In this document: positions 44,004 through 52,611 of the stretch, one piece after another
Layout of the letters: each line of letters opens with the position of its first letter
Position numbering within the stretch: position 1 is the stretch's first letter
NCBI GenBank assembly: GCA_963775335.1
Contig: CAVZIJ010000003.1
Span: 744,001 to 808,000, forward strand
Direction: 5' to 3'
Length of the DNA: 64,000 nt
From: CAVQCX01 sp963775335
Lineage (GTDB): Bacteria; Pseudomonadota; Gammaproteobacteria; Chromatiales; Chromatiaceae
Notes under the pieces: model-generated
Told to the model about the DNA's origin: nothing
Seen by the model: the letters and a program-made list of their open reading frames with translations, nothing else
Database searches by the model: none
Translations under genes and position numbers: made by a program

Positions 44004-44562
44004 ACCACCCGCGCAGCCGACCCTCTCGGCCGGGCGGCCTCCGGCTCCAGGCACGGACCTGCGGCAATGGCACCGCGCTGTCGGTGGAGCTGGCGGTCGA
44101 TCTGCTCACAGCCCGGGACCCGAGCGGCCGAGCTCGACGCATCGCCTGCGTTGGGGCGTTGTCTGTCACCCTCACCGTCTCCCTCGAGACAGAGGGGGTC
44201 GGGATCTTCCCGGAATCGTCATTATTATTTTTAGACCATCTATCCCCTGAGCGAGGGCCTTCCCCCCGGCAGAAACGATCCGTATTTCCCCGCGTTCCGG
44301 GACGACTGCCTATCCTGAATGAGACAGGCGCGATCCATTGGCAGCGGGTCGCCCAGTCCCCTTGAGACCAGCAACGCCCTGGGGTAGCCTGCCGGAGCGC
44401 CCTTCGGGGCCGCAGTCCGCCGCGACCGCGACTGCCCTGGGCGCTCTTGATGCCCGGCGAGCCGAATCCTCGGACGCGTCGGGACCGTCGTAGACGATCC
44501 GCGCGATGCCGAGCCCGCTCGCGCCAGTCCATCCGCAACGTGTCGCCAGAGAAGGATGTTAG

Positions 44563-45693
44563 ATGGCCACTGAGACCGATCCCGTCATACGTCGGCTGCG
44601 CTGGATCACCTGGAGCACCGTCCTGATCATCATCGTCTGGCAGCTCCTTCCATGGATCGAGCACTACCTCATCGGCCTGACCGCCGAGCCCCGCCCGGTA
44701 ACTGCACGCGGTGATCTGGCGGCCGACGAAAAGGCAACCATCGAGATCTTCCGGCGCGCCAGCCCCTCGGTGGTGTTCATCACTACACGCTCTCGGGTCG
44801 TCGACCTGTGGACGCGCAACCTGCTCAGCGTGCGTACGGGCACCGGATCGGGCCTGATCTGGGACGACCTGGGCGACGTGGTCACCAACGATCATGTGAT
44901 CGAAGGGGCCTCCGAGGCCACCGTGAGGCTCAACGACGGGCGCACCTACCACGCGGTGTTGGTCGGCGCGAGCAAGGCCTACGATCTCGCCGTGCTGCGC
45001 ATCAACGTGCCTTTCGACCGCCCCCCACCCGTGCCCGTGGGAACGAGCGGCGACCTGAAAGTCGGCCAGAAGGTTTTTGCGATTGGCAACCCCTTCGGTC
45101 TCGACTACACCCTGACCAGCGGGATCGTCTCGGCCCTGGATCGCTCGCTCGAAGAAGAGAACGGCGCGACCATCCAGCATCTGATTCAAACCGACGCGGC
45201 GATCAACCCAGGCAACTCGGGCGGTCCGCTGCTCGATAGCGCAGGGCGCCTCATCGGCATCAATACCGCGATCTACAGCCCCTCCGGGGCCTACGCCGGC
45301 ATCGGATTCGCCGTGCCGGTGGACACCGTCAACCGGGTCGTGCCGCAGCTGATCGCCCGGGGCAAGTACGTTCCGCCGAGCCTCGGCGTGTCAGTCGACG
45401 CCGACATCAATCGCCTGGTGACGGCCAAGCTCGGGGTCAAGGGCGTGCTGGTGCTGAACGTCGAGCCCGGCTCCAGCGCCGAGGCAGCCGGCCTGCGGGC
45501 GACCCAAGTGGACGACCAGGGCAACGTCACGCCGGGAGACATCATCCTGGCCATCGACGGCAAACCGGTGGACAGCGTCGCCGCCCTGATGTCGCGTCTG
45601 GACAACTACCACGTCGGAGACCAGGTGAAGCTGCACATCTGGCGTGCGGGGACCGAGCTGGATGTCAAGCTGACCCTGCAGGCCGGGGGCTGA
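44563..45693 (+). CDS. DegS-like membrane-anchored serine protease (HtrA family)
   Basis: A periplasm-facing trypsin-like protease of 376 residues. It has one N-terminal membrane anchor (ITWSTVLIIIVWQLLPWI, ~residues 10-28), a protease domain with the triad His (VVTNDHVIEG, ~112), Asp (AYDLAVLRI, ~143) and Ser (NPGNSGGPLL, ~222), and a single C-terminal PDZ domain (~280-370). One PDZ plus an anchor is the DegS layout, a regulated site-1 protease, but the sequence could also be a general HtrA. AGAGAAGG precedes the ATG. Confidence 0.92.
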   Translation: MATETDPVIRRLRWITWSTVLIIIVWQLLPWIEHYLIGLTAEPRPVTARGDLAADEKATIEIFRRASPSVVFITTRSRVVDLWTRNLLSVRTGTGSGLIWDDLGDVVTNDHVIEGASEATVRLNDGRTYHAVLVGASKAYDLAVLRINVPFDRPPPVPVGTSGDLKVGQKVFAIGNPFGLDYTLTSGIVSALDRSLEEENGATIQHLIQTDAAINPGNSGGPLLDSAGRLIGINTAIYSPSGAYAGIGFAVPVDTVNRVVPQLIARGKYVPPSLGVSVDADINRLVTAKLGVKGVLVLNVEPGSSAEAAGLRATQVDDQGNVTPGDIILAIDGKPVDSVAALMSRLDNYHVGDQVKLHIWRAGTELDVKLTLQAGG

Positions 45694-45793
45694 CTGCGCG
45701 CCGTGCCGGCCAGCGAGCACCCGCAGCGGGCGCCAGAGTTGAAAGCGGCCGGAACGGGTCGGCGAGACCCCAGGGCCGCGCGACGCTGAAGAA

Positions 45794-47260
45794 ATGGGGG
45801 CACCCGTGGCGATCGAATCTCCCCTGCTCACCGAGATCAAAGGCTACGTGAACGGCCGCTGGGTCGAGGCCGATTCCGGCGAGCGCTTTCCGGTCTCGAA
45901 CCCCGCCACTCGCGAGCGCCTCGCGCAGGTCCCTGCCATGGGTGCGCAGGAGACGGCGCGGGCGATCGAGGCGGCCGCCAGCTCTCTGGGCAGCCCCGCC
46001 CCGATCACCCAGCGCCGAGCCTGGCTGCAGAGGATCGCGGATGTCCTGGCCGACGAGCGTCGGGAGATCGGCCGCATCCTGACGCTTGAGCACGGCAAGC
46101 CCTGGCCGGAGGCCCAGGGCGAGGTCGACTACGCCGCCGGGTTCTTCCGTTTCTGCGCGGCGAACGTCGAGCGCCTCAGCCCCTACACCCTGACCGAGCA
46201 CCCCCGCGGGTGCAGCTGGACCGTGCACTACCGGCCCGCGGGCGTGGTCGGGCTGATCACGCCCTGGAACTTCCCGATCGGGATGATCGCCAAGAAGCTT
46301 TCGTCCGCGCTCGCGGCGGACTGCGCCTGTGTAGTCAAGCCCTCTGCCAAGACGCCGCTCACCATGATCGCCCTGTTCTCCTTGATCCACGAGCGGCTCG
46401 ATCTGCCGCGGGGAAAGGTGAACCTGGTGACGGGCCCGGCGCAGCCGATCGCCGACGAGCTGCTGCGCAACCCGGCGGTGCGCGCACTCAGCTTCACCGG
46501 CTCCACGGAGGTCGGCAAGGAACTGATCCGCAAGAGCGCCGAAGGGGTCAAGCGGCTCACCCTCGAGCTCGGTGGGAATGCCCCGTTCCTGGTGTTCCGC
46601 GATGCGGACCTCGACCAAGCGGTCGAGCAACTCGTCGCCAACAAGCTCCGGGGTAGCGGCCAGACCTGTGTATGCTCGAACCGCGTCCTGGTAGAGCGCC
46701 CGGTGGCGACGGCGTTCTCCGAGCGGCTCGCCCGCCGGCTGAGCAGACTGCGGGTGGGCAACGGAATGGACAGCGGCGTCGACATGGGCCCCCTGGTGGA
46801 TCGCCACGCTTACGAGAAGGTCCGCCTGCATCTGACCGACGCGCTGGCGAAGGGTGCCATCTTGGTCGCCGGGGCCGATCCGGGAGAGTGGAGCGAAGCC
46901 AAGGGCACGTTCTTCGCCCCGGCGGTCGTACGCGGTGTCCGGCCGGCCATGCTCGCGACCAGGGAGGAGACCTTCGGACCCCTGATACCGATCATGGAGC
47001 TCGACAACGAGGCCGAAGCGATCCACGTCGCCAACGACACGGAGCAGGGCCTGGCGGCCTATGTCTTTACCGCCGACGAGGATCGCGCCGAACGAGTCAT
47101 CGCCGCCCTGCAGTTCGCCCACGTCGGACACAACACGGCCACCGGCCCGACCGCTGAGGCACCCTTCGGCGGAATGAAGCAGTCCGGGTTCGGGCGCGAG
47201 GGAGGCCGGGAGGGTCTGTTCGAGTTTGTCGAGCCCCAGACTGTACCGCGCGCCCGCTGA
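45794..47260 (+). CDS. NAD(P)-dependent succinate-semialdehyde dehydrogenase-type aldehyde dehydrogenase
   Basis: It oxidises an aldehyde to an acid, most likely succinate semialdehyde to succinate. The 488-residue protein has the ALDH motifs TPWNFPIGMIAKKLSSAL, FTGSTEVGKEL, LELGGNAPF (general-base Glu) and GSGQTCVCSNR (catalytic Cys), and the GabD-like end TGPTAEAPFGGMKQSGFGREGG. Length is normal. It follows the protease gene by 100 bases on the same strand, but there is no functional link. Confidence 0.9.
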   Translation: MGAPVAIESPLLTEIKGYVNGRWVEADSGERFPVSNPATRERLAQVPAMGAQETARAIEAAASSLGSPAPITQRRAWLQRIADVLADERREIGRILTLEHGKPWPEAQGEVDYAAGFFRFCAANVERLSPYTLTEHPRGCSWTVHYRPAGVVGLITPWNFPIGMIAKKLSSALAADCACVVKPSAKTPLTMIALFSLIHERLDLPRGKVNLVTGPAQPIADELLRNPAVRALSFTGSTEVGKELIRKSAEGVKRLTLELGGNAPFLVFRDADLDQAVEQLVANKLRGSGQTCVCSNRVLVERPVATAFSERLARRLSRLRVGNGMDSGVDMGPLVDRHAYEKVRLHLTDALAKGAILVAGADPGEWSEAKGTFFAPAVVRGVRPAMLATREETFGPLIPIMELDNEAEAIHVANDTEQGLAAYVFTADEDRAERVIAALQFAHVGHNTATGPTAEAPFGGMKQSGFGREGGREGLFEFVEPQTVPRAR

Positions 47261-47427
47261 AGCCCCGAGCCCCTGTCGACCCTGGCCCGCGCGGCCGCGT
47301 TGGCCCCCGCCCCCGGGAGCCCGCGCGCCTTGGTTGTTCGGGACAGCACGGCTAGACTTTGCCTTAATCCGGCCCGCCGGCGGCTCTGTTTTCATCTCCC
47401 CTACAGGCCAACCCACAGAGTGAGAGC

Positions 47428-48633
47428 ATGAGCGCAGTCCCGATCACCCTCGACCAGCTCGAGCGGGCCGTCGAGAATGACGAGCTGAGCTTCCACTATC
47501 AGCCGTTCGTCTCGCTGCTCACCGGGCGCATCGCGGGAGCCGAGGCCCTGCTGCGCTGGACCCCGCCAAGCGGGGAGCTGGTGCTCCCCGACCGATTCGT
47601 CCCGGTCGCCGAGGAGAAGGGATTCATCACGGAGATCACCCTGCACATGCTGCCGCGGCTGCTCGCGGACTGGTTCGTGATCGACGGAACCGACCCCCAC
47701 GCGGGCCTCAGCGTCAACATCTCCTCCCAGGACCTGCAGAGCAACCGCGTCGTGAGGCTCATCGAGGCCGCCATCGATCGCGAGGAGCTCGATCCCGAGC
47801 GCTTGGGCATAGAGGTCACGGAGAGCTCTCTGCTCCAGGCCAATGCCGACGTCCAGCGTCACCTGACCGCCCTCGTCGAGATGGGCGTCACCCTGATCAT
47901 GGACGATTACGGAACCGGCTTCTCCTCCATAGACACCCTCAGCCAATGGCCGTTCAGCTGCATCAAGCTGGACCGCGCGCTGATTTCCCGCATGGAGACC
48001 TCGCGCAAGAGTACGCGCATCGTCGCGGCGAGCGTGCGCATGGCTCACGAGCTCGGGCTGAGCGTGGTCGCGGAAGGCGTGCACTCGCTGGACTGCTACG
48101 AGTTTCTGATGCGCACGGGCTGCTCCCGGGCCCAGGGCAACTGGATCTCGCCGGCCTTGCCGCTGCCCGACCTGCTCGGATTCATGCAGCAGCACCACAG
48201 CTGGAGCGCACTGCCGGAGGGCCTGCTGTACCTGGCCCAGCTCGACCACATCGAGTGGCGGCGCATGTTGATCACCGCCGTGACCCGCATGACCTTCGGC
48301 CAGGGCTCGCCGTCGGAGCCGCTTTGCGAAACCCCGGAGATGGATCACCGCCGATGCGGCCTGGGCCGGTGGTACTACGGCAGCGGTCAGGCCTTTTCTG
48401 AGAACCCCGCCTTCACGCGGCTCGAGCCGGTGCATCGTCAGCTGCACGAGCTGGGCTCCGAGCTGCTGGCGGCCGCCGAGAATCGGGCGAGCCGGCCCCT
48501 CCTGACCCACCTCATGCAGCGCGTCTCGGACACCTCACTGCGGGTGATCTCCCTGCTTCAGGAGATGGAGAACGGCGCCGCCCTGAGCGGCCGGCGACCG
48601 GGCTACCAGAGCCGGGTCTGCGGCCCACCCTGA
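47428..48633 (+). CDS. EAL-domain c-di-GMP phosphodiesterase with C-terminal CZB zinc-binding domain
   Basis: A 401-residue cytoplasmic protein. The EAL domain (~1-250) keeps the catalytic residues: EALLRW, VNISSQ, EVTESS, MDDYGTGFSS, IKLDR, VAEGV and the late Gln in RAQGNW, so hydrolysis of c-di-GMP is expected. The C-terminal ~120 residues match the chemoreceptor zinc-binding (CZB) domain: LDHIEWRR (His), RRCGLGRWYYG (Cys) and PVHRQLHELG (His). CZB domains usually regulate diguanylate cyclases or chemoreceptors through zinc; here one is attached to an EAL enzyme. Confidence 0.9.
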   Translation: MSAVPITLDQLERAVENDELSFHYQPFVSLLTGRIAGAEALLRWTPPSGELVLPDRFVPVAEEKGFITEITLHMLPRLLADWFVIDGTDPHAGLSVNISSQDLQSNRVVRLIEAAIDREELDPERLGIEVTESSLLQANADVQRHLTALVEMGVTLIMDDYGTGFSSIDTLSQWPFSCIKLDRALISRMETSRKSTRIVAASVRMAHELGLSVVAEGVHSLDCYEFLMRTGCSRAQGNWISPALPLPDLLGFMQQHHSWSALPEGLLYLAQLDHIEWRRMLITAVTRMTFGQGSPSEPLCETPEMDHRRCGLGRWYYGSGQAFSENPAFTRLEPVHRQLHELGSELLAAAENRASRPLLTHLMQRVSDTSLRVISLLQEMENGAALSGRRPGYQSRVCGPP

Positions 48634-48682
48634 AGACAGGCCCTGGGCAGACCCGTGGAATAAATTGGCGTCCCTGCGCGTC

Positions 48683-49279
48683 ATGTATGACGATAGCCGC
48701 CTGACCAGGCCGAGGATCCGAAGATTCATGCACCTGCCGTGGCTGCCATTCGATGCGCACCGCAAGCTCAAGCAGAAGCGAGAGCGACTGTACCGCATCG
48801 CCTACGCCTGGTGCCACGAGTCCGCCCTGGCCGATGACCTGGTGGCCGAGAGCCTCTACAAGGCCCTGCGCAGCAAGGCGGTGCTGAAGGAGACCGAGCG
48901 GCTGGACGCCTGGCTGTTCCGCATCCTTGCAAACTGCTGGAAAGATCACCTGCGCAGCGTCCGCCACGTCGAGAACGTCGATCATTGCGTGCTGATCAGC
49001 CCCGACAACCCGGAGGACTCGCATCAGCGCCAGGAGATCGTCACCCGGGTGCGGGAGGCCGTCGCCTGTCTGAAGATGGGGCAGCGCCAGGTGCTCACGC
49101 TGGTGGATCTCGAGGGATTCAGCTACGAAGAGGTCTCGGTCGCACTCGAGATTCCGATCGGCACCGTGATGAGCCGCCTGAGCCGCGCCCGGGAGGCGCT
49201 GCGCCAGCGGCTCACCCAAAGGGACGATACGGCAACGGCCTCTTCCCGCGCCGCGGCCCGGTTGAGGAGCGTCAAGTGA
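48683..49279 (+). CDS. ECF-type RNA polymerase sigma factor
   Basis: It has sigma-70 region 2 (RLYRIAYAWCHESALADDLVAESLYKALRS ... LDAWLFRILANCWKDHLR) and region 4 (LKMGQRQVLTLVDLEGFSYEEVSVALEIPIGTVMSRLSRAREALRQRL) in ~198 residues. The start is uncertain: TTG 48665, ATG 48683 or ATG 48728 (with a distant GAGG site) are in frame, and 48728 would put region 2 close to the N-terminus. Its stop overlaps the next gene (GTGA), which encodes a probable anti-sigma factor. Confidence 0.9.
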   Translation: MYDDSRLTRPRIRRFMHLPWLPFDAHRKLKQKRERLYRIAYAWCHESALADDLVAESLYKALRSKAVLKETERLDAWLFRILANCWKDHLRSVRHVENVDHCVLISPDNPEDSHQRQEIVTRVREAVACLKMGQRQVLTLVDLEGFSYEEVSVALEIPIGTVMSRLSRAREALRQRLTQRDDTATASSRAAARLRSVK

Positions 49280-50004
49280 GCGACGCCAACGACCTGCCCC
49301 GCGACCTCATCAACGCGTTCGTCGACGGTGAGCTGTCCGCCGACGATCGCGCACGCCTGCTCGAGGCCGCCGAAGGGCACGCCGAGCTATCGGAGCGGAT
49401 CTGCCAGCTGCGGATGACCAAGGACATGCTGCGCGTCGCTTATCAGGACCCGCCCGGCTCGGCCGGTCCCAAAGAAACGCGCCGTCGGCGTGCGGCCTGG
49501 ATCGCCCGCGCGGTAGCCGCCGCTCTCCTGCTCAGCCTCGGAGGCGGAACGGGCTGGTACGCCAATTCAGCCTTCGGACCTTCCGGGGAAAATCCCATCT
49601 TCTCGGCGCAAGCGCTGAGGGTGGACCCGGCTCGCTCGGATTACCGGCATGTACTGCTGCACATCCCCACGGCCGACCCCCGTCGGGTCGACGCGGCGCT
49701 GAACGGCGCCGAGCATCTCCTCGCCACCTCTGAGCGCGAGCACAAGTCGATCACGGTGGAGGTCATCTTCAACTCGGAGGGGATACAGATCCTGCGCGCC
49801 GACGCCTCTCCCTATGTCGCCCGGATCCGCTCCCTGGCCGCCCGTTACGACAACATCTCGTTCCTGGCCTGCAGCCGATCGATAGAGCGACTTCGCATGA
49901 AGGGGGTCAAGGTCCACCTCATCAAGGAGGCGCAGGTGGTCCCGGAGGCGTTGGACACGATCGTAACCAAGCTGGAGGAGGGCTGGGTCTATATCCGGGC
50001 CTGA
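49276..50004 (+). CDS. Membrane anti-sigma factor fused to a DsrE-like domain
   Basis: A 242-residue protein. Residues 1-50 (LPRDLINAFVDGELSADDRARLLEAAEGHAELSERICQLRMTKDMLR) resemble the anti-sigma N-terminal fold without clear zinc ligands. One membrane helix follows at ~76-95 (WIARAVAAALLLSLGGGTGWY). The C-terminal ~125 residues have the DsrE/DsrF-like pattern (YRHVLLHIPTADPRRVDAALNGAEHLL ... VEVIFNSEGIQIL ... FLACSRSIERL ... LEEGWVYI). The start is GTG inside the sigma-factor stop. The layout predicts a sigma/anti-sigma pair with a periplasmic sensor related to sulfur-relay proteins. Confidence 0.85.
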   Translation: MSDANDLPRDLINAFVDGELSADDRARLLEAAEGHAELSERICQLRMTKDMLRVAYQDPPGSAGPKETRRRRAAWIARAVAAALLLSLGGGTGWYANSAFGPSGENPIFSAQALRVDPARSDYRHVLLHIPTADPRRVDAALNGAEHLLATSEREHKSITVEVIFNSEGIQILRADASPYVARIRSLAARYDNISFLACSRSIERLRMKGVKVHLIKEAQVVPEALDTIVTKLEEGWVYIRA

Positions 50005-50042
50005 GGCGGTGACGCCGTTTCACGCTGGCGATAGACACAAAA

Positions 50043-50126
50043 GCCCTGCTCAGCAGCAGGGCAAGCAGGAGGCATACCAGATCGATCTCTGGTAGAGGCC
50101 AAAAGCCCCGGCACTCACCCGGGGCC
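50043..50126. terminator. Two hairpins after the sigma/anti-sigma operon
   Basis: GCCCTGCT/AGCAGGGC at 50043-50062 and GCCCCGG.../CCGGGGC at 50105-50125 lie between convergent genes. The second has AAAA before it and would act mainly on minus-strand transcripts. Confidence 0.5.
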
Positions 50127-50167
50127 CTGGATTAGTCATTCGTTCTGTTCGCCGTTATTCCAACCCG

Positions 50168-50335
50168 TTATTCCGACGCCAGACGGCTGGTGTCCGGCAG
50201 ACCGGCCTGAGTCGTCTGAAGGTCCTGGACCTCAATGGCCGGATGCTGCTGCAGATATCCGCGTTCAGCTTCGATCATACCGGGCGTACTCACCGCACCC
50301 ACCAAGAAGAACACCGCTGCGAGTGGAGCCCACAT
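50168..50335 (-). CDS. Small exported or membrane protein
   Basis: A 55-residue protein starting MWAPLAAVFFLVGAVSTPGMIEAERGYLQQHP. A hydrophobic N-terminal segment is followed by a polar tail. The start has a perfect AAGGAGGT ribosome site, strong evidence for translation. The upstream region (50336-50460) is unusually AT-rich for this genome and could hold a promoter. No family is recognised. Confidence 0.65.
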   Translation of the reverse strand: MWAPLAAVFFLVGAVSTPGMIEAERGYLQQHPAIEVQDLQTTQAGLPDTSRLASE

Positions 50336-50552
50336 GGCACACCTCCTTTCCATGGCATCCGTGCCGCCTACTGCTTCTACCTTCCCTATTCGCATATTAG
50401 CAGTCGCTGATGTTTTTACAAATATATCCTCTTGATGTTTCAATACCTTTTTTGAATCGGCCCATCGCCATTCATCATTGACAATCCCATTTTGCCACCA
50501 GGGACCCGCCCGCAAGGGTGGCCAGAGTCCACCGGGACCCATACCCTTCACC

Positions 50553-50727
50553 CTGGAAAAAGCAGTTAGTCAGTAGCTGTTAGCGATTGGCTTAGCCAAC
50601 TTAGCCAGTTAGCTCGCTCGGAGTCCGCCGCAGGTCTCACCCGCCGGGTGAGTGGCCGAGGTCGCAAATTCGGCAATTTAACCAATAGCTAACGGCTAAT
50701 TGCTAACAGCTAACTGCGCTTTTCAGG
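50553..50727. repeat. 175-bp palindromic MITE-like element, copy C
   Basis: It is the third copy of the element at 3991-4165 and 7448-7622, 43-46 kb away, flanked by TTCACC at 50547-50552 and 50728-50733. The gap 50336-50873 otherwise holds only the AT-rich leader of the small gene and unassigned GC-rich sequence. Confidence 0.85.
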
Positions 50728-50873
50728 TTCACCGGTACGTCCAAGCGCCGCGACAGGCAGCAGCCACAGTCCGGCCCTCCGCGATATGGCTCCCTGCGCC
50801 ACAACTCGATCGACCAACGGCCGCGCGAGCCCGCCCCGAGACCCGAGGGACGGATCGCGCGCGACCCGGCCGA

Positions 50874-51995
50874 TCATTGATGGGGCGGGTCGTCGTACGG
50901 ACCGCGGTCGTATGGACCCGGATAGGTCTGCCCAGGCGGCGGATAGACCCCGGAACCGGCCGGCTGCTGGTACGGCCCCTGGCCATACGGGCCTCCCTGA
51001 TCGGGCCCCGGCTGGCCGGGCCCTTCCTGATAGGGCCCCTGATCGTAGGGGCCTCCCTGATCGGGCCCACCTTGGTAGGGCCCTTGATCGTAGGGGCCTC
51101 CCTGATCGGGTCCCGGCTGCCCGGGCCCACCTTGGTAGGGCCCCTGATCGGGCCCCGGCTGGGGCGGGCCCTGATAAGGCGACTGCTGCTGGTACGGACT
51201 GCCTTGGTCGTAGGGACCGTGCTGATAGAGTCCGCTCCCCGAATAAGCGCCTCCGCGCTGAGCGGGCCCCTGCTGATAGGGAGATTGAGGCTGGTTGCCG
51301 GGTCCTTGGTAACCGCCCTGCGCGGGATAGGCGCCGTTCTGCTGGCCTTCGACGATAGGCGTCACGAAGATCTCGACCCGGCGGTTGAGCTGCCGACCAG
51401 CCTCGGTGGCGTTGCTGGCCCGCGGCTCGCGTTTGCCCTGCCCTTCCGCGGTGAGCCGCCTGGGATCTACGCCTCGGTTCGCCAGATAATCCGCCACCGC
51501 GTAGGCGCGGCGCTCGGATAGATCCTGGTTATATTGATCCGAGCCCACGGCGTCGGTGTGGCCGACGATCCTAACGGTCGTCTTGTTGTACTTGCTCAGC
51601 AGCGCTGCGAGCTTGTCCAGGGACGGCTGAAAAGCCGGCTTGATCTCCGCACTGTCGAAGGCGAACGATACCTCGCTGTCCAGCGTCACCTTGAGCGAGT
51701 TGTCGCCCATGCGCTGGATCTGGATCTGGTTCCGCCGGCGCTCCTCCTCCAGCGACTGCCGGAGCTCCTGCTGCTGTCTATCCATGTAGTGGCCAACCGC
51801 ACCGCCGGCCAAGGCACCGATGGCCGCGCCGTAGTAGGCTCCGTTTCTGTGATTGAGCTGATGGCCGACAACCGCGCCCGTGATGGCGCCGACGGTCGCC
51901 CCCGCGGCGGCCCGCTGGTGGGGATAGTCCGTAGCGCACCCCTGCAGCACCGTCGTCCCGGCAAGCACTAGCACCAAAGGCAACGCACTTCTCAT
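50874..51995 (-). CDS. OmpA-family lipoprotein with glycine zipper and Pro/Gln/Gly repeat tail
   Basis: A 373-residue outer-membrane protein. The signal peptide ends in lipobox VLQGC (Cys ~20). A glycine-zipper region (GATVGAITGAVVGHQ ... GAAIGALAGGAVGHYM, ~30-72) precedes an OmpA-like peptidoglycan-binding domain (~105-225, RIVGHTDAVGSDQYNQDLSERRA ... RRVEIFV). The last ~140 residues are repeats such as GPDQGGPYDQGPYQ, encoded by imperfect DNA repeats at ~50890-51290; they look intrinsically disordered and may be surface-exposed or span the periplasm. ATG 51995 has a GGAG site. Confidence 0.9.
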   Translation of the reverse strand: MRSALPLVLVLAGTTVLQGCATDYPHQRAAAGATVGAITGAVVGHQLNHRNGAYYGAAIGALAGGAVGHYMDRQQQELRQSLEEERRRNQIQIQRMGDNSLKVTLDSEVSFAFDSAEIKPAFQPSLDKLAALLSKYNKTTVRIVGHTDAVGSDQYNQDLSERRAYAVADYLANRGVDPRRLTAEGQGKREPRASNATEAGRQLNRRVEIFVTPIVEGQQNGAYPAQGGYQGPGNQPQSPYQQGPAQRGGAYSGSGLYQHGPYDQGSPYQQQSPYQGPPQPGPDQGPYQGGPGQPGPDQGGPYDQGPYQGGPDQGGPYDQGPYQEGPGQPGPDQGGPYGQGPYQQPAGSGVYPPPGQTYPGPYDRGPYDDPPHQ

Positions 51996-52310
51996 GGGAA
52001 ATCTCCGTTTGGATACAACCGCTCGATGCGGGCGGTAGACCGCCCCCCATCCTGACCACCTGGGTCCGCTTCCTGCGCGGGTCGCGCTTGGCAAGCACGC
52101 CTGGCACACGAAATCCCGGTCACCACCCCACATGAAGCGGGTTTCAGCCGCAACGGGGCTCGCCGGCCGATCCGTCTGCCAAGAACTCTAGCCCAAAGAC
52201 CGCGCGCCCTACCCCGGGTTCCGCGAAACCCGTCACAGGCTACTGCCATGCGAACGGGCAAGACGCGCGCTATAGTGGCCCGGGTACCCTGCTTTCACAA
52301 GAATCCGCCG

Positions 52311-52607
52311 ATGCACATCAAGTCCAACCCCTGGAAGGCCCGGATCGCTTGGGCGATCCTGGCGTTGATCGCCGTCGGCTGGCTGGCGACGCACTACTAT
52401 CTGCACCCGGACGAGCTGCCGGAATGGGCTGCGCGCACCCCGGTGGGACGCGAGCTGCAGACGACCACCGTGTACAAATGGCAGGACGCCAAGGGAGGGT
52501 GGCACATCACCAACAAGCCACCTGCAGCGGGCACCAAGTACCAGGTCGATCATTACTCCCACGACACGAACGTGCTACCCCCGCTCGTGCAGGAGCGCGA
52601 GGACTGA
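52311..52607 (+). CDS. Membrane-anchored DUF4124 protein
   Basis: A 98-residue protein with one N-terminal helix (IAWAILALIAVGWLATHYYL) and a C-terminal DUF4124-like motif (TTVYKWQDAKGGWHITNKPPAAGTKYQVDHY). DUF4124 occurs at the start of many proteobacterial periplasmic proteins; the function is unknown. ATG 52311 was chosen because the membrane helix follows. It is convergent with the mrfB-like gene, 4 bases apart. Confidence 0.8.
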   Translation: MHIKSNPWKARIAWAILALIAVGWLATHYYLHPDELPEWAARTPVGRELQTTTVYKWQDAKGGWHITNKPPAAGTKYQVDHYSHDTNVLPPLVQERED

Positions 52608-52611
52608 TCGC

